Shown: positions 52,504 to 60,439 of the stretch, piece by piece
Numbering within the stretch: position 1 is the stretch's first letter
Layout: every line of letters begins with the position of its first letter
Origin: Aliidiomarina sp047920995
Lineage (GTDB): Bacteria; Pseudomonadota; Gammaproteobacteria; Enterobacterales; Alteromonadaceae
Length of the DNA stretch: 64,000 bases
Direction of reading: 5' to 3'
Assembly (NCBI RefSeq): GCF_047920995.1
Contig: NZ_JBLRWZ010000001.1
Span: forward strand, 62,001-126,000
The notes under the pieces: model-generated
The model's database searches: none
Told to the model about the DNA's origin: nothing
Seen by the model: the letters and a program-made list of their open reading frames with translations, nothing else
Program-made: the position numbers and the translations under genes

Positions 52504-53235
52504 TCAAGCTTTAGAGTTCGGCAGATGCTTCTCCAGCGATGCTAAAACCCCGCGAAGAATATTCAGCTCATTTTGCTCTAGCCGCGTGCGGGTGAATAAT
52601 CGCCGTAATTTGGTCATTACTAATCCAGGGTGTTGGCGCACAATAAAGCCGGATTTGGTAAGTACTTGTTCAAAATGCTCATAAAAGCTTTCTAGCTCTT
52701 TATGTAACGGATATTCATCAGCCGCTGCTGGTACCCGTTCTTGGGCAGCTAAATACGCCATGCGCAGCTCATAACTAACAGTTTGTACCGCCATTGCTAA
52801 GTTTAACGAGCTGTAATCGGGGTTCGCCGGAATATGAATATGGAAATTGCTTTGCTGCAGCTCTTCGTTAGTAAGGCCACTGGCTTCGCGGCCAAATACG
52901 ATAGCGATCTTTGCACCCTGCAACCCTTCTTGAATCGCCTTTTCCCCAGCTTCACGTGGGGTTAATTGTGGCCAATCCAAAGTGCGATTACGCGCACTTG
53001 TAGCCAGTACCAAGCTGCAATCTGCCAAGGCATCCGCAAGTGTATCCACCCGAGTAGCATTAGCCAACACATCGGTGGCACCGGCAGCCAGAGCCTGCGC
53101 TTTACCTTGCGGCTCCTCTAGCGGCGCAACTAATACTAATTCGGTAAGCCCCATGGTTTTCATGGCTCGAGCAGCAGAGCCAATATTGCGTTGATCTGAG
53201 GTGTTTACAAGAACGATTCGAATTTGATTTAGCAT
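52504..53235 (-). CDS. trmJ: tRNA (cytidine/uridine-32-2'-O)-methyltransferase TrmJ
   Basis: SPOUT-family enzyme that 2'-O-methylates residue 32 of several tRNAs. The 243-residue protein has RIVLVNTSDQRNIGSAARAM at the start and the knot motifs ALVFGREASGLTNEEL-like (here IAIVFGREASGLTNEELQQ) and IPANPDYSSLNLAMAVQ. The frame is open for 69 more codons upstream, but MLNQIRIVLV is the family start (53235). An extended -10, TGCTAGTAT, lies about 35 bp upstream on the minus strand. It precedes iscR and diverges from suhB, as in enteric bacteria. Confidence 0.95.
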   Translation of the reverse strand: MLNQIRIVLVNTSDQRNIGSAARAMKTMGLTELVLVAPLEEPQGKAQALAAGATDVLANATRVDTLADALADCSLVLATSARNRTLDWPQLTPREAGEKAIQEGLQGAKIAIVFGREASGLTNEELQQSNFHIHIPANPDYSSLNLAMAVQTVSYELRMAYLAAQERVPAAADEYPLHKELESFYEHFEQVLTKSGFIVRQHPGLVMTKLRRLFTRTRLEQNELNILRGVLASLEKHLPNSKA

Positions 53236-53289
53236 GCCAACGATTCCAAGGTGAAAATTCCGGCAGATACTAGCACAGCCCCTGTATGA

Positions 53290-53318
53290 TTGCATCTGCC
53301 AGAAAACATGCCTATAAT
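53290..53318 (+). promoter_or_regulatory. suhB promoter
   Basis: TTGCAT at 53290-53295, a 17-bp spacer and a perfect TATAAT at 53313-53318 form a strong sigma-70 promoter 47 bp upstream of the suhB ATG. Confidence 0.8.
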
Positions 53319-53365
53319 GCAGCCGAATTTTTTCACTCGCTCTTTGCCAGAACAGGAAATTACCC

Positions 53366-54166
53366 ATGCATGCAATTTTAAACATTGCGGTGCGTGCTGC
53401 CCGTGCAGCCGGCCGTGTGGCAATGAAATCTTTTGCCAACACAGATCAAGTAGAAGTAACCTCTAAAGGCCTACATGATTACGTTTCGAACATCGATCTC
53501 GCTTGTGAAGAAGTGATTATTAATACGATTAAGAAATCGTATCCTGATCATAAATTCTTAGCGGAAGAATCAGGTGAGCAAGGCGCAGAGGGGGATTTCC
53601 TGTGGGTAATCGATCCAATTGATGGCACCACGAACTACGTGCGTGGCATACCTCATTTTTGTATTTCTATTGCACTTACGCATAAAGGCATTACACAGCA
53701 CGCTGTTGTGTACGATCCGGTGCGCGAAGAAATGTTTACCGCAAGCCGCGGCGCAGGAGCGCAACTGAATGGCTATCGTATTCGCGTAAGCCCGAATAAA
53801 GATCTGGATGGCGTATTACTCGCCACTGGCTTCCCATTCCGCATGAAGCATTTACTGCCAGAATACCAAGCTGTGTTTAGCAAATTCTTTGAGCAAGCTG
53901 CAGATGTTCGACGCATGGGCGCCGCAGCACTTGATTTAGCCTACGTAGCCTCTGGCCGTTACGATGGCTTTTTTGAAGCGGGTTTAAAATATTGGGATAC
54001 CGCAGCGGGCGAGTTATTGGTTCGCGAAGCTGGTGGTGTGGTTACTGATTTCGGTGGTGGTACCAACCACAACAACTCTGGTAACATTGTTGCTGGAGCG
54101 CCAAAAATAGTACAAGCAATGGTTACGCAAATGCGCCCACTGCTTTCTGAATCAATGCGCAAATAG
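53366..54166 (+). CDS. suhB: Inositol-1-monophosphatase family protein SuhB
   Basis: The 266-residue protein has the metal-binding signatures of the family: LAEESGEQG, WVIDPIDGTTNYVRGIPHF and WDTAAGELLVREAGG. SuhB hydrolyses inositol phosphates, but its main known role in Escherichia coli is in the rRNA antitermination complex. AGGAA nine bases before the ATG supports the start. It diverges from trmJ and ends at a strong terminator. Confidence 0.96.
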   Translation: MHAILNIAVRAARAAGRVAMKSFANTDQVEVTSKGLHDYVSNIDLACEEVIINTIKKSYPDHKFLAEESGEQGAEGDFLWVIDPIDGTTNYVRGIPHFCISIALTHKGITQHAVVYDPVREEMFTASRGAGAQLNGYRIRVSPNKDLDGVLLATGFPFRMKHLLPEYQAVFSKFFEQAADVRRMGAAALDLAYVASGRYDGFFEAGLKYWDTAAGELLVREAGGVVTDFGGGTNHNNSGNIVAGAPKIVQAMVTQMRPLLSESMRK

Positions 54167-54186
54167 AAACATTTGCGGAGAAAATT

Positions 54187-54216
54187 AAAAACGCCGCATC
54201 AAGTGCGGCGTTTTTT
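54187..54216 (+). terminator. suhB terminator
   Basis: ACGCCGCA (54191-54198) and TGCGGCGT (54204-54211) form an 8-bp stem with loop TCAAG, followed by T6 and preceded by A4. It lies 20 bp after the suhB stop. Confidence 0.92.
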
Positions 54217-54220
54217 GTGC

Positions 54221-54388
54221 TTAAAACTCTAGTTGGTCTGTTTCAAGCTCGTAACAGTAATCAATATCCATCAATTCCTTTTCTAGGCGCTGACGCTCTT
54301 GAATGGCTTCAATCTCACGCCACTTCCGTTTTGCTGCACGACCCTTACTTGTTTTCTCGTTACTGCCGAGCTCATCTGTATGGTTCAT
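54221..54388 (-). CDS. DUF3545 family small protein
   Basis: A 55-codon gene starts at the ATG complementary to 54386-54388, preceded by GGGGG, and stops at 54221. The core KRKWREIEAIQERQRLEKEL followed by MDID and a short acidic tail (ETDQLEF) matches the DUF3545 family found in marine gammaproteobacteria. It is a charged, probably helical, cytoplasmic protein of unknown function. It sits between convergent suhB and co-directional ung; the suhB terminator touches its 3' end. Confidence 0.8.
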   Translation of the reverse strand: MNHTDELGSNEKTSKGRAAKRKWREIEAIQERQRLEKELMDIDYCYELETDQLEF

Positions 54389-54486
54389 GAATCCCCCTTT
54401 GGAATATCGCTATTTGTTGTGCTGTTACAATTTTGTTAAGCGCACATTATTTGTACCATAACTCGGGGAATTGTAAAAGAAAAATG

Positions 54487-55194
54487 TTACAAAAATGTGA
54501 ATTGCTTCGCTTCACTTGTGGCTTCCGGGAGCCATGTAATTGGCGCCTGCCCTCGGGATGTTAACCAAGCATTAGTAGCTGCAAAGTGGCCACAGGTTAA
54601 AAAGCCCCGATGCGCAGATAACGGCGATGGATGCACCGAGGTAAGCACTAAAGATTGTTCGGCTGTACGGCTGTTTTCTACTAGTGGCTTGGCCATCTCT
54701 TGGGCATGCTTGCCCCATAGTAAATAAACGCAGGCATGATGCTCAGCCAAGAATGCCAATGCTGCAGCGGTAAACTGCTGCCAGCCAAACTTAGCATGAG
54801 ATCCCGCAGCGCTTTCGCGCACAGTAAGTGAAGTATTCAGCAGCAATACCCCTTGCTTGGCCCATGCTGCTAAATCACCGTGTTGGGGAATTTCACTGTT
54901 AGGAAAATCGTGCTGAATCGCTTTATAAATATTCTGCAATGAAGGCGGCACTTTCACGCCTTGCACCACAGAAAACGCTAAACCGTGGGCTTGGTTCGGT
55001 TGGTGATAGGGATCTTGGCCAACAATAACTACCCGTACTTGCTCTAACGGGGTTAGCTGAAATGCCCGAAACACCTGCTGTGCTGGCGGATATATCGGTA
55101 CTGCGCCAGCCCGTTCGACCGCTATACGCTGCTGAAGCTGCTGATAGTATTCTTGCTGCTCTTGTTGTTGAATAAAGGTTTGCCAACTTGCCAT
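54487..55194 (-). CDS. ung: Uracil-DNA glycosylase
   Basis: Removes uracil from DNA to start base excision repair. The 235-residue family 1 enzyme has the catalytic water-activating loop VIVGQDPYHQPNQAHGLAFS, the uracil-recognition LLLNTSLTV region and the DNA-intercalation loop HPSPLSAHRGF. GAGG five bases before the ATG supports the start. It lies between the small DUF3545 gene and the DUF1302 gene, with no clear functional link. Confidence 0.97.
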   Translation of the reverse strand: MASWQTFIQQQEQQEYYQQLQQRIAVERAGAVPIYPPAQQVFRAFQLTPLEQVRVVIVGQDPYHQPNQAHGLAFSVVQGVKVPPSLQNIYKAIQHDFPNSEIPQHGDLAAWAKQGVLLLNTSLTVRESAAGSHAKFGWQQFTAAALAFLAEHHACVYLLWGKHAQEMAKPLVENSRTAEQSLVLTSVHPSPLSAHRGFLTCGHFAATNAWLTSRGQAPITWLPEATSEAKQFTFL

Positions 55195-55260
55195 AATAGC
55201 CTCTTTAAAAACAATAGGTTACATACAGCTTTGGAGCGCGAAGCAGCGTTAAACCTGGGC

Positions 55261-55288
55261 ACAAAAAACCGCCCGGAGGCGGTTTTTA
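55261..55288 (-). terminator. Terminator of the DUF1302 gene
   Basis: ACCGCC (55268-55273) and GGCGGT (55278-55283) form a stem with loop CGGA, with A6 on the left and T5 on the right. On the minus strand the T run follows the stem, 35 bp after the DUF1302 stop codon. Confidence 0.85.
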
Positions 55289-55317
55289 TGGTAGTACTTG
55301 TACAGCTTCATTCGCGA

Positions 55318-57138
55318 TTAGAACGCAACCGAGAAGCTAGCAGAAATATGGTCACGATCTTGCATTGGATCATAGTCTGAGCCGCTATAGTTGTTATAAC
55401 CAACGGTTAGGTTGTATTTGCTCATGTAGGTTGCGTTTACTACTACACCAAGGTTTAAACGGCCTTCAATGAAGTTTGCATTTGGCGAGTAGCCTGCAAC
55501 ATCATGGTTCACTACTAGTGTTGGTGAAACGTTCCAACCACGGTATAGGTTGTTGAAATCAAACACCGCACGTAAGCGATAGCCCATAGAGCTAGTGGTT
55601 ACGAAGCCGCCACAGTTGATATTTTCAGTTGCCCCTGGATTACCCAACAAACGCTGATCACGAACCGTTAAACACTTACCATACACTGGGCTACGGCCAT
55701 AACGCTGCACATCTAAATCTGGCAGGTTATCGATATGGTTCGCAGCTACTTCAGCAAGTAGTGTCATACGATCGGAAATCCAGAACTGCTCAAAGAAGTT
55801 AATGAAGGTCATTTGAGCTTGATATACTTTTAACTCATCATAACCTTGTGCATAGTTACCTACTGGAACACCTGTTGGCCGCGCACTCGTAATGCGGTCT
55901 GAGAATGAACTCGGCACTTCTGGGCGTAATCCGGCAGTTAGGATTTCTGTAGTGTTAATCTGTACTGCTTGCTTCGGACGGTAGCTTACTTCACCGGCCC
56001 AAGACCAACCGGCTAAGGTAGTACTAAAACTTGCACCGTAAATTTGATTATCTTCTGGCCACTCAGTGAAATACTGCGGGCCGTTAGTAGCTACAATGTT
56101 ATTGCTTGGCGCTGGCGTATTCCAATCGTAAGCAGAAATAATCGGCGCATGATTATGCACATTGATGAAGTACAAACCAAATTCAGTATCCAAATCAAGT
56201 GAATAATGGCGGATGCCAACACCAAATTGGCCACTGTTACTGGCTTTTACATCTTCTGCACGAGTTAAATACAAGCCGGCTTCTACAGATTCACGATCAC
56301 TTAAGAAACGACCTGGAGCTACTTCCGGGTTCAACGTTACCTTATTACAGCCCGGGCCGCCAACGATGTCTACCGTTGAAAAGAAAGTACCACAGCCATC
56401 TAACTTGGTATTATCCCACTCGAACCCAACAAATGAATCAATCGTGGTGTTATCGGCGATACCAACGGAAAAGCTCACCATACCCACTGGCAGTAAAGCT
56501 TCACGTACTTCAGCACCTGGCCGACGCGCCGCATTTACATCAAGTGGGTTTATCGAGTTGATACCGTTGAAAACCAAGGTACTTTCACCCCAGCTCAACA
56601 CTTGGCGACCAATCCGCAGATCAACTGGCTTACTGCCTAGATCAAACTGTGTGTAATAAAATGCATCGAGAATGTTAAAGCCTTGGCCCTTTGAATAATC
56701 ATCAAAGGAATCGCTATCTAAACGTGCATCTGGAAAATAATTGTTACCTGTATGACCATGGGCAACGTTTTCACGTTCAATTACTGCATCATGCCAGTAG
56801 TTAAAGCGAGTAAAAAAGCCACCATAACGGCCAGCGTTAATATCTAAATCATGAATGCCTTTAAATACTAACGAGGTCATATCGCCGCGATCAAAGTTCA
56901 AGTTACCATCGTCGGCAACACCTGATTGGCCTAATCCACCTTCCATATTGCCTGGGTGAATTACGCGCATATCACGCGAACCAGTACGCCAAACGGCACC
57001 AAGTGAGAAGGTAGAATCAAACTGCACCGCAAAAGGCCCCACTTCAAAATCTGCGGCCTGAACTGGTACAGCTGCGATAGCGAGCGCTACTGCAGAAGCT
57101 AATGGGAGTTTTTTAAACATAGTTGTTCTTCTTTTCAT
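55318..57138 (-). CDS. DUF1302 family outer-membrane protein
   Basis: A large predicted beta-barrel with a signal peptide (KKLPLASAVALAIAAVPVQA) followed by DFEVGPFAVQFDSTFSLGAVWR, typical of DUF1302. Conserved pieces include LVFKGIHDLDINAGRYGGFF, LRIGRQVLSWGESTLVFNGI and an end in FSVAF with terminal Phe. Such proteins often pair with DUF1329 proteins and have been linked to hydrophobic substrate uptake; no DUF1329 gene is here. Starts GTG 57150, ATG 57138 and ATG 57120 are all possible; I use 57138 (606 residues). It lies downstream of etfBA, which may hint at fatty-acid or sterol use. Confidence 0.85.
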   Translation of the reverse strand: MKRRTTMFKKLPLASAVALAIAAVPVQAADFEVGPFAVQFDSTFSLGAVWRTGSRDMRVIHPGNMEGGLGQSGVADDGNLNFDRGDMTSLVFKGIHDLDINAGRYGGFFTRFNYWHDAVIERENVAHGHTGNNYFPDARLDSDSFDDYSKGQGFNILDAFYYTQFDLGSKPVDLRIGRQVLSWGESTLVFNGINSINPLDVNAARRPGAEVREALLPVGMVSFSVGIADNTTIDSFVGFEWDNTKLDGCGTFFSTVDIVGGPGCNKVTLNPEVAPGRFLSDRESVEAGLYLTRAEDVKASNSGQFGVGIRHYSLDLDTEFGLYFINVHNHAPIISAYDWNTPAPSNNIVATNGPQYFTEWPEDNQIYGASFSTTLAGWSWAGEVSYRPKQAVQINTTEILTAGLRPEVPSSFSDRITSARPTGVPVGNYAQGYDELKVYQAQMTFINFFEQFWISDRMTLLAEVAANHIDNLPDLDVQRYGRSPVYGKCLTVRDQRLLGNPGATENINCGGFVTTSSMGYRLRAVFDFNNLYRGWNVSPTLVVNHDVAGYSPNANFIEGRLNLGVVVNATYMSKYNLTVGYNNYSGSDYDPMQDRDHISASFSVAF

Positions 57139-57199
57139 TGTTGTTGCCACCTATCCTGCGTAACCCGAACCGGGGTGATCGGCTAATGACTATGTCAAA

Positions 57200-57228
57200 A
57201 TCATGTATGATTACGTGCATTTAAGCAA
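57200..57228 (-). promoter_or_regulatory. Weak candidate promoter of the DUF1302 gene
   Basis: On the minus strand TTGCTT (57228-57223) and CATGAT (57205-57200) are spaced 17 bp, 62 bp upstream of the chosen ATG. The -10 match is modest. Confidence 0.35.
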
Positions 57229-57271
57229 GTATTTACCATCATTTTGATAACTTTTTTATAATATTTTATTA

Positions 57272-57304
57272 ACAAGCAGGTTAGCAGACCACTAACCTAC
57301 TTGT
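57272..57304 (-). other. Stable hairpin between etfA and the DUF1302 gene
   Basis: ACAAGCAGGTTAG (57272-57284) and CTAACCTACTTGT (57292-57304) form a 13-bp stem with one mismatch and a 7-base loop, 18 bp after the etfA stop. The sequence after it on the minus strand is AT-rich but has no clean T run, so termination is likely but imperfect. Confidence 0.55.
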
Positions 57305-57322
57305 CACGCACTTGTCATGTGC

Positions 57323-58255
57323 TCAGGATAATGCAGATTCTAGCTCTGGCAAAGCCACAAAAAGATCCGCAACTAAACCGTAATCAGCCACTTGGAAGAT
57401 TGGTGCTTCTTCGTCTTTATTAATAGCAACTATTACTTTGGAATCTTTCATGCCTGCCAAATGCTGAATAGCACCACTAATGCCTACAGCGATATATAAA
57501 TCTGGCGCTACAATCTTACCCGTTTGGCCTACTTGCATATCATTTGGTACGAAGCCAGCATCTACTGCTGCGCGCGAGGCGCCAATGGCTGCGCCTAACT
57601 TATCGGCAACTTTTTCTAACAACGCAAAGTTCTCGCCATTTTGCATACCACGGCCGCCAGAAATTACCACACGAGCTGCAGAGAGTTCTGGACGCTCAGA
57701 AGCCGCCACTTGCTCACTTACAAAGCGCACTTTATCAGAGGCAAATACTTCATCAATAGCTTCAACAGGTGCATTACCGCCTTCCGCAGCAACCGCATCG
57801 AATGCAGTAGCACGTACAGTAATTACTTTAATCTCTTCGGCACACTGCACTGTGGCAATAGCATTACCGGCATAAATTGGCCGTTGAAAGGTATCTGCAC
57901 TTTCTACCGCAATAATGTCGGAAATTTGCGCAACATCCAATAGTACCGCAACGCGCGGCATAAAGTTTTTACCGGTAGTAGTAGCTGGCGCCACAATATG
58001 GCTATAGTTTTTACCGATGCTCACTACTAAGGCGCTAAGGTTTTCCGCAAGATGATGGCCGTATGCGGCGTTATCAGCATGCAATACTTTGGCAACACCT
58101 GCAGCTTGCGCAGCTTCAGCTGCTACATCGGCACAATTTTCACCGGCTACCAATACGTGGATATCATCACCCATTGCTTGCGCAGCAGTTAATGTTTTCA
58201 ACGTGGCTGGGTTTAGTGCGCTGTTATCGTGTTCTGCAACAACTAAGATGCTCAT
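57323..58255 (-). CDS. etfA: Electron transfer flavoprotein alpha subunit
   Basis: FAD-binding subunit of ETF, which collects electrons from acyl-CoA and other dehydrogenases and passes them to ETF-ubiquinone oxidoreductase. The 310-residue protein has an N-terminal domain (SILVVAEHDNSALNPATLKT) and the C-terminal FAD domain: VVISGGRGMQNGENF, GASRAAVDAGFVPNDMQVGQ, PDLYIAVGISGAIQH. The gene overlaps etfB by 4 bp (ATGA). Confidence 0.97.
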   Translation of the reverse strand: MSILVVAEHDNSALNPATLKTLTAAQAMGDDIHVLVAGENCADVAAEAAQAAGVAKVLHADNAAYGHHLAENLSALVVSIGKNYSHIVAPATTTGKNFMPRVAVLLDVAQISDIIAVESADTFQRPIYAGNAIATVQCAEEIKVITVRATAFDAVAAEGGNAPVEAIDEVFASDKVRFVSEQVAASERPELSAARVVISGGRGMQNGENFALLEKVADKLGAAIGASRAAVDAGFVPNDMQVGQTGKIVAPDLYIAVGISGAIQHLAGMKDSKVIVAINKDEEAPIFQVADYGLVADLFVALPELESALS

Positions 58256-59001
58256 AATACTTTCGCCTCGTTCTTCAGTTTTTCTACTAATTCTGCAATG
58301 TCTGCCACTTTAATACCGGCGCTACGCTCTGCTGGTGCCGCTACTTTTAGAACAGAAACTTTGCTGGCAATATCTACGCCTAAATCTTCTGGCGTTTTCA
58401 CATCTAATGGCTTGCGCTTCGCTTTCATGATGTTCGGTAATGAAGCATAGCGCGGCTCATTTAGGCGTAAATCAGTGGTAACAATGGCCGGTAGGGTAAG
58501 TTCAACGGTTTGCAAACCGCCATCTACTTCCCGAGTTACTTGCACTTTATCGCCATCTACCACTACTTCAGATGCAAAGGTGCCTTGCGGCATATCCGTT
58601 AGCGCGGCAAGCATTTGGCCAGTTTGGTTATTATCTGAATCAATTGATTGCTTACCTAAAATCACCAACTGCGGTGCTTCTTCAGCCACAATCTTACTTA
58701 ATAGCTTGGCTACTGCGAGCGAATCAGGCATTGCATCGGCTTCTACATGAATCCCACGGTCTGCACCCAAGGCCAGCGCGGTACGAATTTGTTCTTGGCA
58801 AGCTTTTGGGCCGATCGAAACCACAACTACTTCTTCGGCAACACCTTTCTCTTTCAAGCGCACCGCTTCTTCCACGGCAATCTCACAGAACGGGTTCAAC
58901 GCCATTTTTACGTTGCTAAGATCTACATCTGATTGATCCGATTTCACGCGCACTTTCACGTTGTAATCGATCACGCGTTTTACCGCGACCAAGATTTTCA
59001 T
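58252..59001 (-). CDS. etfB: Electron transfer flavoprotein beta subunit
   Basis: AMP-binding partner of EtfA, 249 residues from the ATG at 59001 (MKILVAVKRVIDYNVKVRV), with GGAAAG upstream. Conserved features are NPFCEIAVEEAVRLKEKG, the recognition-loop region LRLNEPRYASLPNIMKAKRKP and GKQSIDSDNNQTGQMLA. The frame stays open upstream to 59079 but those residues are not family-like and cover the promoter. etfA follows with a 4-bp overlap. No ETF dehydrogenase gene is in view. Confidence 0.96.
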   Translation of the reverse strand: MKILVAVKRVIDYNVKVRVKSDQSDVDLSNVKMALNPFCEIAVEEAVRLKEKGVAEEVVVVSIGPKACQEQIRTALALGADRGIHVEADAMPDSLAVAKLLSKIVAEEAPQLVILGKQSIDSDNNQTGQMLAALTDMPQGTFASEVVVDGDKVQVTREVDGGLQTVELTLPAIVTTDLRLNEPRYASLPNIMKAKRKPLDVKTPEDLGVDIASKVSVLKVAAPAERSAGIKVADIAELVEKLKNEAKVL

Positions 59002-59042
59002 AACATCTTTCCTTCTGATAATTTCTGTATCGAAACCGATAT

Positions 59043-59095
59043 CAGGCTGCATTATGTAAAAGCAGCCTGCATGAAACAAGTGATCTGGCTATAAT
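59043..59095. promoter_or_regulatory. Divergent etfBA and csdE promoters sharing a palindrome
   Basis: On the minus strand TTGTTT (59079-59074), a 17-bp spacer and CATAAT (59056-59051) form an etfBA promoter. On the plus strand CTGCAT (59067-59072), 17 bp and TATAAT (59090-59095) form a csdE promoter. A perfect 8-bp inverted repeat, CAGGCTGC at 59043-59050 and GCAGCCTG at 59062-59069, flanks the etfBA -10 and touches the csdE -35, so one repressor could control both. Confidence 0.6.
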
Positions 59096-59177
59096 GGCTA
59101 AAAAAAACATCCAACCAGAGTGTCAACCCAAGCTGGCAGCAATAGAAATAAGCCGCTCAAACAGGTATTTAAAACAA

Positions 59178-59627
59178 ATGATAACGAAAAAGCCGGCCCA
59201 TGCCGACCCTCACAACAACATGCCAACCTTGCCCGATGCTGAGCAAATCGCTGTAGCACTGCAACAAGCGCAACAATGGGAGCAGCGTTACCGATATCTA
59301 TTGGGCTTGGCGAAAATGGCACAACAGCTGCATGCGGTACCGGAAGAAACGGCATTTGCTGTTGCCGGTTGCGAAGCGCCTGTTTGGCTTAAAATCGAGT
59401 GCCAAAACAACCAGTGCTACTATTACACCCACAGTAGCTCACGTTTAATTGCTGGCTTACTGGTGGTGTTATTTGCGCCAGTTCAGGGCAAACCCCATAG
59501 CACCCTTAGCGAATTTAATTTTAATCAGTGGTTAAGCAGCTGTGGCTTACAACAGCAACTTACACCTTCTCGCAGTAATGGCCTATATCAAATATACAGC
59601 CATGCTAAACAAGCCACTGCCGGCTAA
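59178..59627 (+). CDS. csdE: SufE/CsdE family sulfur acceptor protein
   Basis: SufE-type proteins accept persulfide sulfur from a cysteine desulfurase. Features are AQQWEQRYRYLLGLAK, the acceptor Cys in FAVAGCEAPVWLKIE, a GLLVVLFAPVQG helix and LTPSRSNGLYQIY near the end. I use the ATG at 59178 (149 residues, near the usual CsdE length) because the ATG at 59094 overlaps a predicted -10. It converges with tcdA with a 4-bp overlap; in Escherichia coli csdA, csdE and tcdA (csdL) are neighbours, but no csdA is present here. SufE remains an alternative name. Confidence 0.82.
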   Translation: MITKKPAHADPHNNMPTLPDAEQIAVALQQAQQWEQRYRYLLGLAKMAQQLHAVPEETAFAVAGCEAPVWLKIECQNNQCYYYTHSSSRLIAGLLVVLFAPVQGKPHSTLSEFNFNQWLSSCGLQQQLTPSRSNGLYQIYSHAKQATAG

Positions 59628-60424
59628 GATTTGGCCGCCGAGCTGGGTGTTTGTTTCGGTAGCACTCGTTCCATTAACTTGGCCGCCGCAAATAAGCCAA
59701 AACTTGCGGTAACCATCATGCTTGCCCCAAACCCAGTGCTGCAATCTATGCGCTGATGTTCTTCACCATGCTTGGCGTAAGATACTGAACCATCGCCCTG
59801 TGGATAGCGCAATTGTTCGGTAGAATACACACAATCAATACCAAATTTACGCTTCGGGTTGCGGCTGTAACCATAATCTCTACGTAGTTGATTACGCACC
59901 TTTGCCATCAGTGGATCTTGCGTAACCTTGGCCACATCAGTAACCGCTATTGCCGTTGGATCGATTTGGCCACCGGCACCACCGGTGGTTACCACAGCAA
60001 TTTTTTGCCGTTTACACCACGCTAATAACGCCACTTTTGCTTGTATGCTATCAATCGCATCGAGCACACCATGTGGGTGCGGTGTAAGCAACTCGGCAAG
60101 ATTATCGCTACTGATGAAATCGTCTATCACCCGCACTTCAAGTTGCGGATTAATATCCAATAATCGAGCTGCCAGCACCCCAGCTTTTGGCCGGCCGATG
60201 GTGCTGGTAAGGGCGTGCGATTGACGATTGCTGTTACTCAGGCAAACTTCATCTAAATCAATTAACGTAAGTTTACCTACACCGCTGCGAGCTAGGCCTT
60301 CTGCGGCCCATGAGCCCACGCCACCAAGGCCAATTACGCACAAGTGCAGAGAACGAATACGCTGGGCATGATCGCTACCATATAACCGTTCAATACCATT
60401 AAAGCGGCGCTGCCACTCATTCAT
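59624..60424 (-). CDS. tcdA: tRNA threonylcarbamoyladenosine dehydratase
   Basis: ATP-dependent enzyme that cyclises t6A37 to ct6A37 in tRNA. The 266-residue E1-like protein has the nucleotide-binding GLGGVGSWAAEGLARSGVG, LIDLDEVCLSNSNRQSHAL and DAIDSIQAKVALLAWC, then RDYGYSRNPKRKFGI. AGGGG precedes the ATG. In Escherichia coli the enzyme works with CsdA and CsdE, which fits the convergent csdE-like gene. Confidence 0.95.
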   Translation of the reverse strand: MNEWQRRFNGIERLYGSDHAQRIRSLHLCVIGLGGVGSWAAEGLARSGVGKLTLIDLDEVCLSNSNRQSHALTSTIGRPKAGVLAARLLDINPQLEVRVIDDFISSDNLAELLTPHPHGVLDAIDSIQAKVALLAWCKRQKIAVVTTGGAGGQIDPTAIAVTDVAKVTQDPLMAKVRNQLRRDYGYSRNPKRKFGIDCVYSTEQLRYPQGDGSVSYAKHGEEHQRIDCSTGFGASMMVTASFGLFAAAKLMERVLPKQTPSSAAKS

Positions 60425-60439
60425 GCAAAACCCCTACAA

